Positions 1 through 10,484 are shown, counted from the stretch's first letter. The stretch is 64,000 nucleotides of DNA from Pantoea ananatis LMG 2665 (GCF_000710035.2 NZ_JMJJ01000004.1:992001-1056000); one strand, 5' to 3'. Program-made: numbers and translations. Notes: generated from the sequence alone by a model not told the origin.

Positions 1-688
1 CCACCAGATAACCCAGGTTAACCCACTGCCAGCCGAGACCCGCGAGCACACCACTGTAAATGGGCTGTGCCAGAAGTTGCGCGGCGCTGTGGCCCGCGCG
101 CAGGCCGGTTTTGAATGTATCGAGCGGCGTGGCCTGGCTGACGCCATCGGCACCGAGCTGCAGCTGCTGCATCGTGTCGCCCGCAAGAGTATGGCCGGTA
201 AAAATCATACTGAGTGAATCGAGCATCCCCGGTTTAATCATCTGTAACGCGTCCGGCGGCATCCAACTGGTCATCTGTACCGGAAACGAGATCAGTAGCA
301 CCACATAGCCTACCATCGCCGGATTAAAGGGATTTTGTCCCAGTCCACCGTAAAGCTGCTTGGCGATCACAATCGCAAAGACTGTACCGATCACTACCAG
401 CCACCAGGGCGCCAGAGAGGGGATGCTGATTCCCAGCAGAATGGCCGTCAAGAGGGCTGAATTATCCGCAAGATTGGCAGCAACCGGGCTTTTGCGTAAA
501 CGCAGGATGGCCGCTTCGGTAAGCAACGCCGTTACCGAGGCCAGAATCACCTGCAACAGCGTGCCCACGCCAAAGAAATAACACTGCGCTGCAAAGCCCG
601 GCAGTGCAGCCAGCACCACCAGCATCATGATGTTGCCGGTGCTGCGCCGGTTGTGGGTATAAGGTGAACTTGCTATACGAAAAGCCAT
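1..688 (-). CDS. rsxD: RsxD, ion-translocating oxidoreductase subunit D (3' end outside window)
   Basis: Membrane subunit of the Rsx/Rnf electron-transport complex, which in E. coli keeps the SoxR iron-sulfur sensor reduced. The first 229 residues are present; the rest lies beyond position 1. The start [15 protein letters not shown] matches the E. coli protein, and the ATG directly follows the rsxC stop (TAA then ATG on the minus strand). Several hydrophobic spans are visible. The expected covalent FMN attachment threonine falls exactly at residue 187 in the motif SQATPLDT. Last visible gene of the co-directional rsxA-B-C-D operon. Confidence 0.95.
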   Translation of the reverse strand, partial: MAFRIASSPYTHNRRSTGNIMMLVVLAALPGFAAQCYFFGVGTLLQVILASVTALLTEAAILRLRKSPVAANLADNSALLTAILLGISIPSLAPWWLVVIGTVFAIVIAKQLYGGLGQNPFNPAMVGYVVLLISFPVQMTSWMPPDALQMIKPGMLDSLSMIFTGHTLAGDTMQQLQLGADGVSQATPLDTFKTGLRAGHSAAQLLAQPIYSGVLAGLGWQWVNLGYLV

Positions 689-3133
689 TTAGTCCTCAGG
701 TGTCAATGTCGATTGCGCTTTACGCGCTTTGGCACGTTCGATAGCAGCCGCAATAGCGGCTTTGCGCGCGTCAGTAGGGTGCTCAAGTTCCGGCGCCTGT
801 TCGGCTTCAGCATTCGCATTATTGGCTTGTTCTTGCGCCATTTCCGCCTGCTCGACGTCACGGTGCGCCTCTGTTGCAGCCAGTGCAGCATCGCGGGAAG
901 CGTCCTCCGCGCGAGCCAGGGCGGCGGCGGCTTTCTTCGCTTTGGCACGCTCCACGGCGGCGGCCACGGCGGCCTTGCGTGGATCCTCCGGCGGGGCGGG
1001 CTGCACATCCTCAGTACCTTCAGCGCTGGCGGCCTGCGCGGCTTTCTTCGCTCTGGCACGTTCCACGGCGGCGGCCACGGCGGCCTTGCGTGGATCCTCC
1101 GGCGGGGCGGGCTGCACATCCTCAGTACCTTCAGCGCTGGCGGCCTGCGCGGCTTTCTTCGCTCTGGCACGTTCCACGGCGGCGGCCACGGCGGCCTTGC
1201 GTGGATCCTCCGGCGGGGCGGGCTGCACATCCTCAGTACCTTCAGCGCTGGCGGCCTGCGCGGCTTTCTTCGCTCTGGCACGTTCCACGGCGGCGGCCAC
1301 GGCGGCCTTGCGTGGATCCTCCGGCGGGGCGGGCTGCACATCCTCAGTACCTTCAGCGCTGGCGGCCTGCGCGGCTTTCTTCGCTCTGGCACGTTCCACG
1401 GCGGCGGCTACGGCGGCCTTGCGTGGATCCTCCGCCACCTCTTCAGACGCGTCCGGAACGGCTGATTTTTTTGCTTTAGCACGCGCAATAGCGGCTTCAA
1501 CCGCCGCTTTGCGTGGATCGGTCGTCTGGCGGCTCAGTGCCTGGGTTTCCGACTGGGCTTCAGCCTGGCGCAAGCGAGCCTGAGCATGGCGAGCCTCGGC
1601 GACGGCCTCTTCGTTTCCACCAGATTTTGCTTTCGCACGTGCCTGAGCCGCAGCCAGTTCAGCACTGTCGCTGCGCGCTACGCGCTGCTTCGCCTCTGCA
1701 TGGCGTGCTTCACGTGCCTGTTTTTCCCGTTCGAGTCGTGCCTGACGCGCTTCAAACCGTGCTTTCGCTTCCAGCGTCCGTTTGGCTTCCAGATCGATAG
1801 CCCGCAACTCGGCTTTTTCCTGGCGGTAATACTGCACCAGCGGGATGTTGCTGGGACAAACATAGGCGCAGGCACCGCATTCAATACAGTCATCAATATG
1901 GTGCGCACGGGCTTTATCATGATCGCCGCCCTTGCTGTACCAGTAAAGCTGCTGCGGCAGCAGCTTAGCCGGGCAGGCATCAGCACAGGCAGAGCAGCGA
2001 ATACAGGACTGCTCCTGCTCGTCGTTGCCCATTTCCGTGCTGGACGGTGCCAGAATACAGTTGGTGATTTTAACCACCGGGACATCCAGTGACGGCAGGG
2101 TAAAGCCCATCAGCGGGCCGCCCATAATCACCATCTGGCGTGGCGAGGGATGAAAACCGACCTGATGAAGCAGATGACTGATTGGCGTACCCAACCGGCT
2201 CCACACATTACGTGGCTGGGCGATGGCTTCACCTGTCAGCGTGACCACGCGCTCGGTGATGGGCTCGCCATTAATGATGGCGCGCTTAACCGCCCAGGCC
2301 GTGCCGACGTTTTGCATCAGCACGCCAATGTCCGTCGAGCGTCCGCCGTGCGGCACTTCCATACCGGTAAGAATTTTGGTGAGCTGTTTGGCACCGCCCG
2401 AAGGATACTTGGTGGGAATGACGCGAATCTGGAGATCGCGCTCACCGCCCAGCGCCTGCTTCAGAGCGGCGATGGCTTCAGGTTTGTTATCTTCGATGCC
2501 AATTAAAACGCGATCTGCCTGTAAGACCCAGGCCAGAATCCGGCTGCCTTCCAGCACTTCGGCTGCGTAATCCTGCATCAGCCGATCGTCAGCGGTGATA
2601 TAGGGCTCACACTCGGCGGCATTGATAATCAGCGTTTTAACGCCCCGCAGGCCGCCTTTCAGCTTAGTGGCGGTCGGGAAGCCTGCGCCGCCCAGGCCGG
2701 CGATGCCGGCATCGTGAATGCGTTTCAGGATGACGGCTCGTTCATGCTGACGGTAGTCCGGCAGCGGTTCCAGCGGCATCCAGCGGTCCTCACCATCCGG
2801 CGTCAGGAAAATACACAGCTCTGACAGGCCCGAAGGGTGAGCCGTCATGTGCTGGGCAATATCCTCGATGACGCCGGACGTCGGTGCGTGCACCGGCAGC
2901 ATTCTGCCCTGGCCAAACGTCAGTGGCTGACCGCGCAGTACGCGATCGCCCGGCGATACGCAGATCTCACCTTCATGACCAATATGCTGTTTCAGCGGAA
3001 TAATAAACCGGTGCGGCAGCGGCAGCTCGGCCAGCGGCGTACCGTTAGACTGGGTTTTCATTTCAGGCGGATGAATGCCGCCCTGAAAATCCCAGGTTTT
3101 CTCTTTTTTAAAAAAATTTAGCAGATTAAGCAT
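689..3133 (-). CDS. rsxC: RsxC, electron-transport complex subunit C with long repeat tail
   Basis: Peripheral NADH/FMN and iron-sulfur subunit of the Rsx complex. The N-terminus carries GGIHPPEMK and the glycine-rich [16 protein letters not shown] typical of RnfC. Two 4Fe-4S motifs follow, [12 protein letters not shown] and [12 protein letters not shown]. After that comes a long charged Ala/Lys/Arg tail. The tail contains seven units beginning DPRKAAV or a variant; four of them sit in near-perfect 37-residue repeats. At 814 residues it is longer than E. coli RsxC (about 740), and the excess is in this tail. It overlaps rsxB by 8 bp. The core function is confident; tail length is the variable part. 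Confidence 0.96.
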   Translation of the reverse strand: MLNLLNFFKKEKTWDFQGGIHPPEMKTQSNGTPLAELPLPHRFIIPLKQHIGHEGEICVSPGDRVLRGQPLTFGQGRMLPVHAPTSGVIEDIAQHMTAHPSGLSELCIFLTPDGEDRWMPLEPLPDYRQHERAVILKRIHDAGIAGLGGAGFPTATKLKGGLRGVKTLIINAAECEPYITADDRLMQDYAAEVLEGSRILAWVLQADRVLIGIEDNKPEAIAALKQALGGERDLQIRVIPTKYPSGGAKQLTKILTGMEVPHGGRSTDIGVLMQNVGTAWAVKRAIINGEPITERVVTLTGEAIAQPRNVWSRLGTPISHLLHQVGFHPSPRQMVIMGGPLMGFTLPSLDVPVVKITNCILAPSSTEMGNDEQEQSCIRCSACADACPAKLLPQQLYWYSKGGDHDKARAHHIDDCIECGACAYVCPSNIPLVQYYRQEKAELRAIDLEAKRTLEAKARFEARQARLEREKQAREARHAEAKQRVARSDSAELAAAQARAKAKSGGNEEAVAEARHAQARLRQAEAQSETQALSRQTTDPRKAAVEAAIARAKAKKSAVPDASEEVAEDPRKAAVAAAVERARAKKAAQAASAEGTEDVQPAPPEDPRKAAVAAAVERARAKKAAQAASAEGTEDVQPAPPEDPRKAAVAAAVERARAKKAAQAASAEGTEDVQPAPPEDPRKAAVAAAVERARAKKAAQAASAEGTEDVQPAPPEDPRKAAVAAAVERAKAKKAAAALARAEDASRDAALAATEAHRDVEQAEMAQEQANNANAEAEQAPELEHPTDARKAAIAAAIERAKARKAQSTLTPED
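981..1424. repeat. Four in-frame 111-bp tandem repeats inside rsxC
   Basis: The hexamer GGATCC recurs at 981, 1092, 1203, 1314 and 1425, exactly 111 bp apart. The four 111-bp copies between them are identical by eye except for one base near 1410 (ggctacgg instead of ggccacgg). Each encodes 37 residues ([18 protein letters not shown], then [19 protein letters not shown]), about residues 570-718 of RsxC. Because 111 is a multiple of three, gain or loss of copies keeps the frame. Confidence 0.97.
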
Positions 3134-3704
3134 GACTCTCTACCGGGATCACCCGAACAGGAATGGTTTCAAGATCCCATTTCCAGTTGGCCGTGGTGGT
3201 GGCAACCGGACGCATCTCAATACAATCGGTAGGACAAGGCGCGACACACAGGTCGCAGCCCGTACACACGTCGCTCAGCACGGTGTGCATGGCGCGTGTT
3301 GCGCCAACGATGGCATCAACCGGGCAGGCCTGAATACATTTCGTGCAGCCAATACAGTTCGCTTCATCTATCCATGCCACGGTGCGCACGGGTGCTTTGG
3401 CTTCTTCGTCGCCATCAACCGGCTGCGGCTCAACGTTGAGCAGAGCTGCCAGCTTCAGCATGGTCTGTTCGCCACCGGGCGCACATTTGTTGATGGCTTC
3501 ACCGTTATTGCCCACCGCATCGGCATAAGGACGACAGCCAGGATAACCGCACTGGCCGCACTGGCTTTGCGGAAGAACAGCGTCGATCTGCTCAACAATG
3601 GGATCTTCTTCAACCTCAAAGCGTCGTGAGGCGTAACCCAGCAGGGCGCCAAACACAAGGCTCAGGGCGCTTAATACCGCAACCGCTATCCAAATCGCAC
3701 TCAT
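3126..3704 (-). CDS. rsxB: RsxB, ferredoxin-type electron-transport subunit B
   Basis: Iron-sulfur subunit that passes electrons within the membrane-bound Rsx complex. One N-terminal hydrophobic anchor is followed by the [14 protein letters not shown] cluster and two ferredoxin-type 4Fe-4S motifs, [12 protein letters not shown] and [12 protein letters not shown]. The 192-residue length fits the family. Its ATG shares one base with the rsxA stop (TGATG at 3702-3706), and its 3' end overlaps rsxC by 8 bp, so translation is probably coupled. Confidence 0.97.
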   Translation of the reverse strand: MSAIWIAVAVLSALSLVFGALLGYASRRFEVEEDPIVEQIDAVLPQSQCGQCGYPGCRPYADAVGNNGEAINKCAPGGEQTMLKLAALLNVEPQPVDGDEEAKAPVRTVAWIDEANCIGCTKCIQACPVDAIVGATRAMHTVLSDVCTGCDLCVAPCPTDCIEMRPVATTTANWKWDLETIPVRVIPVESHA

Positions 3705-4285
3705 CAGAATTTCACCAAACCGGTAAAGCCCATAAACGCCAGTGCCATCAGGCCTGCGGTGATCAGCGCAATCGAGTTTCCTTTGAACGGGGCAGGCACG
3801 TTTGCCAGAACCAGGCGCTCACGCATACCGGCAAACAGCACCATGACAAGCGAGAAGCCCAGCGAGGCGCTGAATCCATACAGCGCCGCCTGCAGGAAGG
3901 TGTGGTTGAGGTTAACACTCAACAAGGGAACGCCCAGCACCGCGCAGTTGGTGGTAATCAGCGGCAGGAAAATACCCAACAGTCGGTAAAGCGACGGGCT
4001 GGTTTTGCGCACCACCATTTCGGTGAACTGCACAACCACGGCGATCACCAGAATATAGGCCATGGTGCGCAGGTACACTAAGTCCAATGGCACCAGAATA
4101 AGATGGTTCACCAGCCATGCACAAATAGAGGCCAGTGTGATAACAAATGTGGTGGCGAGGCCCATGCCAATCGCCGTTTCCAGCTTTTTGGAAACGCCCA
4201 TAAAGGGACACAGGCCGAGGAACTTCACCAAAACGAAGTTATTCACCAGCACAGTACCCACAAAGAGAAGGAGATAATCGGTCAT
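3704..4285 (-). CDS. rsxA: RsxA, integral membrane electron-transport subunit A
   Basis: First gene of the rsx operon, encoding a 193-residue, almost wholly hydrophobic inner-membrane subunit. The start [30 protein letters not shown] is the conserved RnfA N-terminus, and six hydrophobic spans can be made out. Upstream (4286-4408) is the likely operon promoter region. It contains a short palindrome, TTGTC-tacg-GACAA, at 4357-4370 whose role I cannot assign. Co-directional with ydgK. Confidence 0.96.
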   Translation of the reverse strand: MTDYLLLFVGTVLVNNFVLVKFLGLCPFMGVSKKLETAIGMGLATTFVITLASICAWLVNHLILVPLDLVYLRTMAYILVIAVVVQFTEMVVRKTSPSLYRLLGIFLPLITTNCAVLGVPLLSVNLNHTFLQAALYGFSASLGFSLVMVLFAGMRERLVLANVPAPFKGNSIALITAGLMALAFMGFTGLVKF

Positions 4286-4408
4286 TTTTTCGCCTGAATA
4301 CCAGAAAGCGGCTTATTATCATTGATAAAACGCTGTATCACAACTGTGACACAACATTGTCTACGGACAACCGCACTCAGGATTAAACTGTTAGCGATAA
4401 TTTTGGCC

Positions 4409-4852
4409 TCACCGCTGAGTAAACGTCGCTTTTACCCGTGCTGAACGCTTGAAATAAGGCACAAAAATTGCCGCTGCCGCCAGAGACAGCAGTAACGTCT
4501 GAATCGCCCGGGCGTCAGAAACCGGCGTAAAAGCAAACGTTTTCAGGGCCAGCAGCACGGTAATCAGCAACCAGACAATATAGTGGCGGGGCAGCCGGGA
4601 AGAGCGCTTAAAGAAAATCCACACAACCCACATGCTGTAAGCCCACAGCGCGGTGGCGGTGAAAAGCGAAATGGCCCAGTAGGTGGTGACGAGCGAACTG
4701 TGATTAAACAGGGTGGCGCGCCATTGTGTATCAAACAGCGGTGTCAGATACATGGCCATCACCAGCGCCGTGGTGAGCAGCGTCATCAGCAACCATGCCA
4801 GCGGCACTAAAAGCCAGCCACCAATTCGGGGTGCGGCATCCTGTGTGTTCAT
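4409..4852 (-). CDS. ydgK: YdgK, DUF2569 inner membrane protein
   Basis: 147-residue protein with four hydrophobic segments, beginning RIGGWLLVPLAWLLMTLLTT after a short polar N-terminus, as in the YdgK/DUF2569 family. Its position just upstream of rsxA is the same as in E. coli. Function unknown. Assignment rests on sequence pattern plus synteny. Confidence 0.88.
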   Translation of the reverse strand: MNTQDAAPRIGGWLLVPLAWLLMTLLTTALVMAMYLTPLFDTQWRATLFNHSSLVTTYWAISLFTATALWAYSMWVVWIFFKRSSRLPRHYIVWLLITVLLALKTFAFTPVSDARAIQTLLLSLAAAAIFVPYFKRSARVKATFTQR

Positions 4853-4958
4853 TGCGGTTAATCCTGTCTCAATGTCAGAAGCGGCTCAGAATAGCATGTT
4901 AAGACAGAAGGGAAACATTATGGCTAAGCGCTTTCAGACAATATTCTGAAGCTTAGAA

Positions 4959-5174
4959 TTATACCACGTAGCGCCATACCGATTTAGGTACGCAGCCCAG
5001 ATCAAACAGACGACCACCGGATACCAGCTCTGCGCGACGATGATCTGCAGCCCGGTACATATTGATGATATCGGTGTTGTCAGAAAGGGAATAATTCAGA
5101 TGGTCGTAGAGTTTTTCCAGACTGTCGAGGTTATTCACTTTACGGAATTTTAAAAGATAATCGTGCGCAGTCAT
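4959..5174 (-). CDS. cnu: Cnu (YdgT), H-NS/StpA co-regulator of the Hha family
   Basis: 71-residue Hha/YmoA-family protein that binds H-NS and StpA, helps silence AT-rich DNA, and binds oriC (cnb) in E. coli. The motifs [17 protein letters not shown] and [22 protein letters not shown] are characteristic. A longer reading to 5246 is open but adds 24 residues unlike the family. I therefore chose the internal ATG at 5174, which gives exactly the E. coli length. Its neighbour in E. coli is the ydgJ side; here ydgJ is about 45 kb away. Confidence 0.94.
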   Translation of the reverse strand: MTAHDYLLKFRKVNNLDSLEKLYDHLNYSLSDNTDIINMYRAADHRRAELVSGGRLFDLGCVPKSVWRYVV

Positions 5175-5840
5175 TTTTATCGTAACGGATGGATGGGAAA
5201 GAATGCCAAGTATAGGGAGACACCCGGCCGTGTCCAGTTCTGCCACTTAAAAAAAGCAAAAATCAGACAATCACGAGAGATTGATCGCTAAACAACCCTT
5301 TTCATCATTTTCTTGCACAGTAAACGTCGCCGCCGTTATCAGGTCAGGTGCTGTACAGGGCGTATGTTGTTTGGGTTGATCAGACCAGGTAACTTTTTAT
5401 TTGTTTATATGTACGAATCGACTGCCATTAATTCCCGTTTCCCGCGTCAGATGAAGAGAACGTCAGTAAACCCTCAACAAAGGCTTATAGCGGAATCGTT
5501 TCATTCGATATACAGGGCCCTGTAGGGATGTGCTGGAAATCACAAAATGCACTTTTTGTCGCCGAATAATTGCCGTAACTCATTCTGTACGCCTCCCTGT
5601 AATCGTTTTCAACTGGGCCACACTTAAACGATTCTGTTTATTACATTTATTTATCATATGTTGAAAAAACACACAGGCGTTTTGTCCATAACCCCTGATG
5701 AAATGCCCCCTCATGAAACGCGTAACTCCTTTAAATCGCTCGATTTTGTGAAGCGTGTCGCCCTAATTTACTTTTTTTTACGTCAGTCTTAATGGGCACT
5801 TTACCCTATACAGCAAACGCCCTTCAGAGGAATAAAAACT
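5175..5840. other. Intergenic region between cnu and ytfQ
   Basis: About 670 bp without a convincing gene. It must hold the divergent promoters of cnu and ytfQ. The ytfQ start has a Shine-Dalgarno AGAGGAA just upstream at about 5825. The E. coli blr small gene, expected near here by synteny, was not found. The 70-codon open frame at 5313-5525 has no family resemblance and unusual composition. This is the left edge of the accessory insertion. Confidence 0.6.
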
Positions 5841-6797
5841 ATGTGGAAACGTTTACTCCTGACCACGCTGGTCAGCGCCGCATTAAGTGGCTCAGTGTTA
5901 GCGGCGGAAATGACAGTGGGATTCTCACAGGTAGGTTCGGAATCCGGCTGGCGCTCGGCTGAAACCAATGTGGCAAAAAGCGAAGCCAAAAAACGCGGCA
6001 TCAATCTGAAGATTGCCGATGGACAACAAAAACAAGAGAACCAAATCAAGGCCGTGCGTTCATTTATTGCGCAGGGCGTTGATGCCATCTTTATCGCACC
6101 AGTGGTTCAGACGGGCTGGGAGCCGGTATTAGAAGAAGCTAAAGACGCGAAAATCCCGGTTTACCTGCTGGATCGCGCCATTGTGGTGAAAGACAACTCG
6201 CTGTACCAGGCTGTCGTAACGGCAGATAACGTGCTGGAAGGTAAGCTTATCGGTGACTGGCTGGTGAAAACGGTGGGCGACAAGAAGTGTAACGTCGTTG
6301 AACTTCAAGGCACGGTAGGCGCCAGCGTCGCCATCGACCGCAAAAAAGGCTTTGCCGAAGCGATTAGCGGTCATCCTAATATCAAAATCATCCGTTCTCA
6401 GTCTGGCGACTTCACCCGCAGTAAAGGTAAAGAAGTCATGGAAAGCTTTATCAAAGCAGAGAATAACGGCAAAAACATTTGCATGGTTTACGCCCATAAC
6501 GATGACATGGCCATCGGTGCCATTCAGGCCATCAAAGAGGCCGGCCTGAAACCGGGTAAAGACATCCTGACCGGTTCGATTGACGGTGTACCTGATATCT
6601 ATAAAGCCATGCTGGCAGGCGAAGCCAACGCAAACGTGGAATTAACGCCAAACATGGCAGGCCCGGCGTTTGACGCGCTGGAAAAATTCAAAAAAGACGG
6701 CACGCTGCCGCCAAAAATTATCAGAACGCAATCAAAACTCTTTTTACCTGCTGACGCGCAGGCCGAGTTAGATAAGAAAAAGAACATGGGTTACTAA
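5841..6797 (+). CDS. ytfQ: YtfQ, periplasmic galactofuranose-binding protein
   Basis: Substrate-binding protein of the Ytf ABC importer, which in E. coli takes up galactofuranose. A 21-residue signal peptide (MWKRLLLTTLVSAALSGSVLA) is followed by TVGFSQVGSESGWR and NGKNICMVYAHNDDMAIGAIQ, nearly identical to E. coli YtfQ. It ends KKKNMGY like the E. coli protein. First gene of ytfQ-ytfR-ytfT-yjfF. A small stem-loop after its stop probably keeps YtfQ in excess over the membrane parts. Confidence 0.96.
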   Translation: MWKRLLLTTLVSAALSGSVLAAEMTVGFSQVGSESGWRSAETNVAKSEAKKRGINLKIADGQQKQENQIKAVRSFIAQGVDAIFIAPVVQTGWEPVLEEAKDAKIPVYLLDRAIVVKDNSLYQAVVTADNVLEGKLIGDWLVKTVGDKKCNVVELQGTVGASVAIDRKKGFAEAISGHPNIKIIRSQSGDFTRSKGKEVMESFIKAENNGKNICMVYAHNDDMAIGAIQAIKEAGLKPGKDILTGSIDGVPDIYKAMLAGEANANVELTPNMAGPAFDALEKFKKDGTLPPKIIRTQSKLFLPADAQAELDKKKNMGY

Positions 6798-6805
6798 GCC
6801 GCAGG

Positions 6806-6825
6806 CCGCCCTTCGGGGCGGTTTT
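6806..6825 (+). terminator. Stem-loop (attenuator) between ytfQ and ytfR
   Basis: CCGCCC-ttcg-GGGCGG (6806-6821) followed by TTTT. The short U-run and position suggest partial termination or 3'-end protection of the ytfQ message rather than a full stop, since ytfR follows 26 bp later. Confidence 0.7.
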
Positions 6826-6851
6826 CCATGATGTAGGGCGGAGTTGACAGC

Positions 6852-8372
6852 ATGACCACACACAACGAACAACCTCTTTTAGCCATCAGCGGCGTCAGTA
6901 AAGGCTTCCCGGGCGTCAAAGCGCTGGACGATGTGTCTTTCAGCCTGCGTAAAGGCGAGATCATGGCGCTGTTAGGTGAAAACGGCGCCGGAAAATCCAC
7001 ACTCATAAAAGTCCTGACCGGCGTTTACACCCGGGACAGCGGCACAGTAACGCTAAACGGCCAGGCGATTTCGCCGCACAGCACCGCCGAAGCCCAGGAT
7101 ATCGGTATCGGTACGGTTTATCAGGAAGTTAACCTGCTGCCCAACATGTCGGTGGCAGATAACCTGTATATCGGGCGTGAACCGCGTCGTTTTGGCATGA
7201 TCGATCGTAAGCGCATGGTTCGCGATGCCGATGCCCTGATGCGTAATTACGGTTTTGCCCTTGATGTCACCCGGCCCCTTGGCCACTATTCAGTCGCCAT
7301 GCAGCAGATCATTGCCATCTGCCGGGCTGTCGATCTTTCTGCGCAGGTCCTGATTCTGGATGAACCTACTGCCAGCCTGGATGCCAGCGAGGTTGAAATG
7401 CTGTTTACCCTCATGACGCAGCTGAAAAATCGCGGCATGAGCCTGATTTTCGTCACGCATTTTCTGGATCAGGTTTATCGCATCACCGACCGCATCACCG
7501 TACTGCGCAATGGTAAATTCATCGCCACGCATGACACGGCAACGCTGCCGCAGATTGATCTGGTGAAACTGATGATTGGCCGTGAGCTGATGGCGACCGC
7601 GCTGCAGCGTCAGGGCAGCACGCTACGCAGTAATCAGCCTGTGGTGTCTTTTGAAGATTACGGCAAGAAAGGCACGATCGAGCCTTTCAGCCTGCAGGTC
7701 AGGCCCGGCGAAGTGGTGGGGCTGGCCGGACTGCTGGGGTCCGGACGCACTGAAACGGCCGAAGTGTTATTTGGTATTCGTCGCGCCGATCGCGGTACGG
7801 CAAAGATCAAAGGCAAAGTTGAACACATTCGCACGCCTGCACAGGCCTCACGCCTGGGCATGGGGTTCTGTCCGGAAGACCGCAAAACCGACGGTATCAT
7901 TGGTGCGGCCTCGGTGCGGGAAAACATTATTCTGGCCCTGCAGGCGCAGCGCGGCTGGTTACGGCCGATTAAAAAACGGGAACAGCAGGCGATTGCCGAA
8001 CGTTTTATTAAAAGTCTGGGTATTCGCACGCCGCATGCAGAGCAGCCCGTTGAGCTGTTATCGGGCGGCAATCAGCAAAAGGTTCTGCTGTCACGCTGGC
8101 TGGTGACAAAACCGCAGTTCCTGATCCTGGATGAACCGACGCGCGGCATTGATGTGGGCGCTCATGCGGAAATTATCCGCCTCATCGAGTCGCTGTGTGC
8201 TGATGGTCTGGCGCTGCTGGTTATCTCTTCAGAGCTGGAAGAGCTGGTCGGCTACGCCGATCGTGTATTGATCATGCGTGATCTGAAACAGGTGGCTGAA
8301 ATTCCACTGGAGCAGCTTTCAGTGGCGGCAATCGTTAACGCTATTGCTGACGGAGGTACGCAGCATGCTTGA
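6852..8372 (+). CDS. ytfR: YtfR, sugar ABC transporter ATPase (two domains)
   Basis: Energises galactofuranose import. Two ABC domains are fused, as in other CUT2 ATPases. The N-terminal half has Walker [10 protein letters not shown] (residues 42-50) and a Walker B ending ILDEPT. The C-terminal half has a degenerate P-loop (GLLGSGRTE), the signature LSGGNQQKV, and [14 protein letters not shown]. At 506 residues it has normal family length. It overlaps ytfT by 8 bp. Confidence 0.95.
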   Translation: MTTHNEQPLLAISGVSKGFPGVKALDDVSFSLRKGEIMALLGENGAGKSTLIKVLTGVYTRDSGTVTLNGQAISPHSTAEAQDIGIGTVYQEVNLLPNMSVADNLYIGREPRRFGMIDRKRMVRDADALMRNYGFALDVTRPLGHYSVAMQQIIAICRAVDLSAQVLILDEPTASLDASEVEMLFTLMTQLKNRGMSLIFVTHFLDQVYRITDRITVLRNGKFIATHDTATLPQIDLVKLMIGRELMATALQRQGSTLRSNQPVVSFEDYGKKGTIEPFSLQVRPGEVVGLAGLLGSGRTETAEVLFGIRRADRGTAKIKGKVEHIRTPAQASRLGMGFCPEDRKTDGIIGAASVRENIILALQAQRGWLRPIKKREQQAIAERFIKSLGIRTPHAEQPVELLSGGNQQKVLLSRWLVTKPQFLILDEPTRGIDVGAHAEIIRLIESLCADGLALLVISSELEELVGYADRVLIMRDLKQVAEIPLEQLSVAAIVNAIADGGTQHA

Positions 8373-9381
8373 ATCCCCGGTCACCGCGACCAAACCTCAA
8401 CGTCGCAAGTTCAGGCTGCCGCCCGGCATGCCGCAGATTATTGCCCTGTTGCTGGTGCTGTTAGTTGACAGCCTGGTCGCGAATAACTTTTTTGCGATTC
8501 ATCTTCAGGACGGACGGCTGTTTGGCAGTCCGATCGACATTATCAACCGCGCCGCGCCCGTTGCTTTACTGGCCATCGGCATGACGCTGGTCATCGCCAC
8601 CGGCGGGATCGACCTGTCGGTCGGCGCCGTGATGGCGATTGCCGGCGCCACCGCCGCTACGCTGACCGTCGCCGGGCACGGTGTACCCTTTATCATTATG
8701 GTGACGCTGGCCAGCGGTCTGGCCTGCGGCATATGGAACGGCATTCTGGTGGCCTTACTCCGTATCCAGCCGTTTGTTGCCACGCTGATTTTAATGGTCG
8801 CCGGACGCGGTATTGCTCAGCTTATTACTCAGGGGCAAATCGTAACCTTTAATAATGACAGCCTTGGCTGGTTTGGGAATGGGGCGCTGTGGTTGTTACC
8901 GGTGCCGGTCTGGATAACGGTGGCGGTTGCGTTGCTGGTCTGGCTACTGGCGCGTAAAACCGCCCTGGGGCTGTTTATCGAAGCCGTGGGCATTAACCTG
9001 CGCGCCGCGCGCAATGCAGGCGTGAATGGCTGGCTGGTGGTGATGTCCACCTATGCCATCAGCGGCCTTTGCGCGGCGGTAGCCGGCCTGATTGTGGCGG
9101 CGGATATTCGTGGCGCAGATGCTAACAATGCCGGATTGTGGCTGGAACTGGATGCGATTCTCGCCGTGGTCATCGGCGGAGCATCCCTGATGGGCGGCCG
9201 GTTTAACATCGTGCTGTCATTGATAGGTGCGCTGATTATTCAGTCGATGAACACCGGTATTCTACTCTCTGGCTTTCCGCCAGAGTTGAATCAGGTGGTG
9301 AAGGCGATAGTGGTCATGTGCGTTCTGCTTCTGCAATCCCCGCGCTTTATTGCGATGTTTAAACGGAGACGTCCATCATGA
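8365..9381 (+). CDS. ytfT: YtfT, galactofuranose ABC transporter permease
   Basis: Inner-membrane permease (CUT2/BPD_transp_2 type), 338 residues. It contains MTLVIATGGIDLSVGAVMAI and DIRGADANNAGLWLELDAIL, both matching E. coli YtfT. An upstream TTG at 8344 is possible. I chose the ATG at 8365 because CGGAGGT (8351-8357) sits 7 bp before it. It starts inside the end of ytfR and overlaps yjfF by 4 bp (ATGA), typical of coupled translation. Confidence 0.94.
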   Translation: MLESPVTATKPQRRKFRLPPGMPQIIALLLVLLVDSLVANNFFAIHLQDGRLFGSPIDIINRAAPVALLAIGMTLVIATGGIDLSVGAVMAIAGATAATLTVAGHGVPFIIMVTLASGLACGIWNGILVALLRIQPFVATLILMVAGRGIAQLITQGQIVTFNNDSLGWFGNGALWLLPVPVWITVAVALLVWLLARKTALGLFIEAVGINLRAARNAGVNGWLVVMSTYAISGLCAAVAGLIVAADIRGADANNAGLWLELDAILAVVIGGASLMGGRFNIVLSLIGALIIQSMNTGILLSGFPPELNQVVKAIVVMCVLLLQSPRFIAMFKRRRPS

Positions 9382-10364
9382 TTAAACGTCATCTGCCTCT
9401 AATGATCACCCTACTGGTGTTCGTCATGGGCTATCTGTTTTGCCTGAGCCAGTTTCCCGGCTTTGCTTCCACGCGGGTGATCTGTAACATTTTGACGGAT
9501 AACGCCTTCCTCGGCATTATCGCTGTCGGTATGACCTTTGTGATTTTATCGGGCGGCATCGATCTTTCGGTGGGGGCCGTCATTGCGTTTTCGGGTGTAT
9601 TTTTGGCAAAGGTTATCGGTGACTATCACCTCAACCCCGTCCTGGCGTTTGCCCTCATCCTGAGTATGGGAGCGATGTTTGGTGCCATGATGGGCTGGCT
9701 GATTGATGCGCTGAAAATTCCCGCATTTATTATCACCCTGGCGGGCATGTTTTTTCTGCGCGGCTGCAGTTACCTGGTCTCTGAGAATTCTATTCCGATC
9801 GATCATCCTCTTTACGCCACGCTGTCCAGCATGGCATGGAAGGTTCCGGGGGGCGGGCGGCTCAGTTTGCTGGCGCTGATCATGCTGGTGGTGGTGGCGG
9901 GCGGGATCATTCTGGCGCATCGCACTCGCTTTGGTAATCAGGTTTATGCGATTGGCGGCAGCCTGACCTCCGCGCAACTCATGGGCGTTTCAACCCGCGC
10001 CACCACCATTAAGATCTACATGCTGTCGACTACCCTGGCGACGCTGGCCGGCATTGTGTTTTCCATCTATACCTCGGCGGGCTATGCCCTGGCTGGATTG
10101 GGCGTGGAACTGGATGCGATTGCCTCTGTAGTGATTGGCGGAACCTTACTCTCGGGTGGCGTAGGCACGGTGCTGGGCACCTTGTTCGGCGTGTTAATTC
10201 AGGGGCTTATTCAAACCTGGATCAACTTTGACGGCACGCTCAGTTCCTGGTGGACCAAGATTGCTATTGGCATTTTGCTGTTTGCGTTTATCGCGTTACA
10301 GCGCCTGCTGACGGTAATTTGGGATCGTCAACGGAACGCGCCGGTGAAACGGCTGATTCAATAA
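9378..10364 (+). CDS. yjfF: YjfF, galactofuranose ABC transporter permease
   Basis: Second permease of the Ytf importer, 328 residues. It contains the family motif GMTFVILSGGIDLSVGAVIAFSG and several membrane spans, and ends the operon. A clear intrinsic terminator follows. With YtfQ, YtfR and YtfT the transporter is complete; no sugar-metabolising gene accompanies it. Confidence 0.94.
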   Translation: MIKRHLPLMITLLVFVMGYLFCLSQFPGFASTRVICNILTDNAFLGIIAVGMTFVILSGGIDLSVGAVIAFSGVFLAKVIGDYHLNPVLAFALILSMGAMFGAMMGWLIDALKIPAFIITLAGMFFLRGCSYLVSENSIPIDHPLYATLSSMAWKVPGGGRLSLLALIMLVVVAGGIILAHRTRFGNQVYAIGGSLTSAQLMGVSTRATTIKIYMLSTTLATLAGIVFSIYTSAGYALAGLGVELDAIASVVIGGTLLSGGVGTVLGTLFGVLIQGLIQTWINFDGTLSSWWTKIAIGILLFAFIALQRLLTVIWDRQRNAPVKRLIQ

Positions 10365-10371
10365 GCTAAGG

Positions 10372-10395
10372 GCGGCGCTGATGCGCCGCTTTTTT
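10372..10395 (+). terminator. Intrinsic terminator of the ytf operon
   Basis: GCGGCGC-tgat-GCGCCGC (10372-10389) followed by six T residues (10390-10395), starting 8 bp after the yjfF stop. Confidence 0.92.
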
Positions 10396-10484
10396 GAGTA
10401 GCAGGTGGCGCAACCCATAATCGGTAATGGTAGGTGAGAGAGCGTGAGTGAATAAGCATTGCCTGAACAGGGATTATTCATCGT

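Noticed and set aside
981-1424. Possible CRISPR array
   Set aside because: Units are contiguous 111-bp copies without unique spacers and are in frame within rsxC.
703-1583. Several long open frames on both strands across the rsxC tail
   Set aside because: They are produced by the GC-rich tandem repeat being open in several frames. RsxC explains the sequence.
5313-5525. 70-codon frame upstream of ytfQ
   Set aside because: No family resemblance, no ribosome site and an arginine/cysteine-rich start; likely chance.
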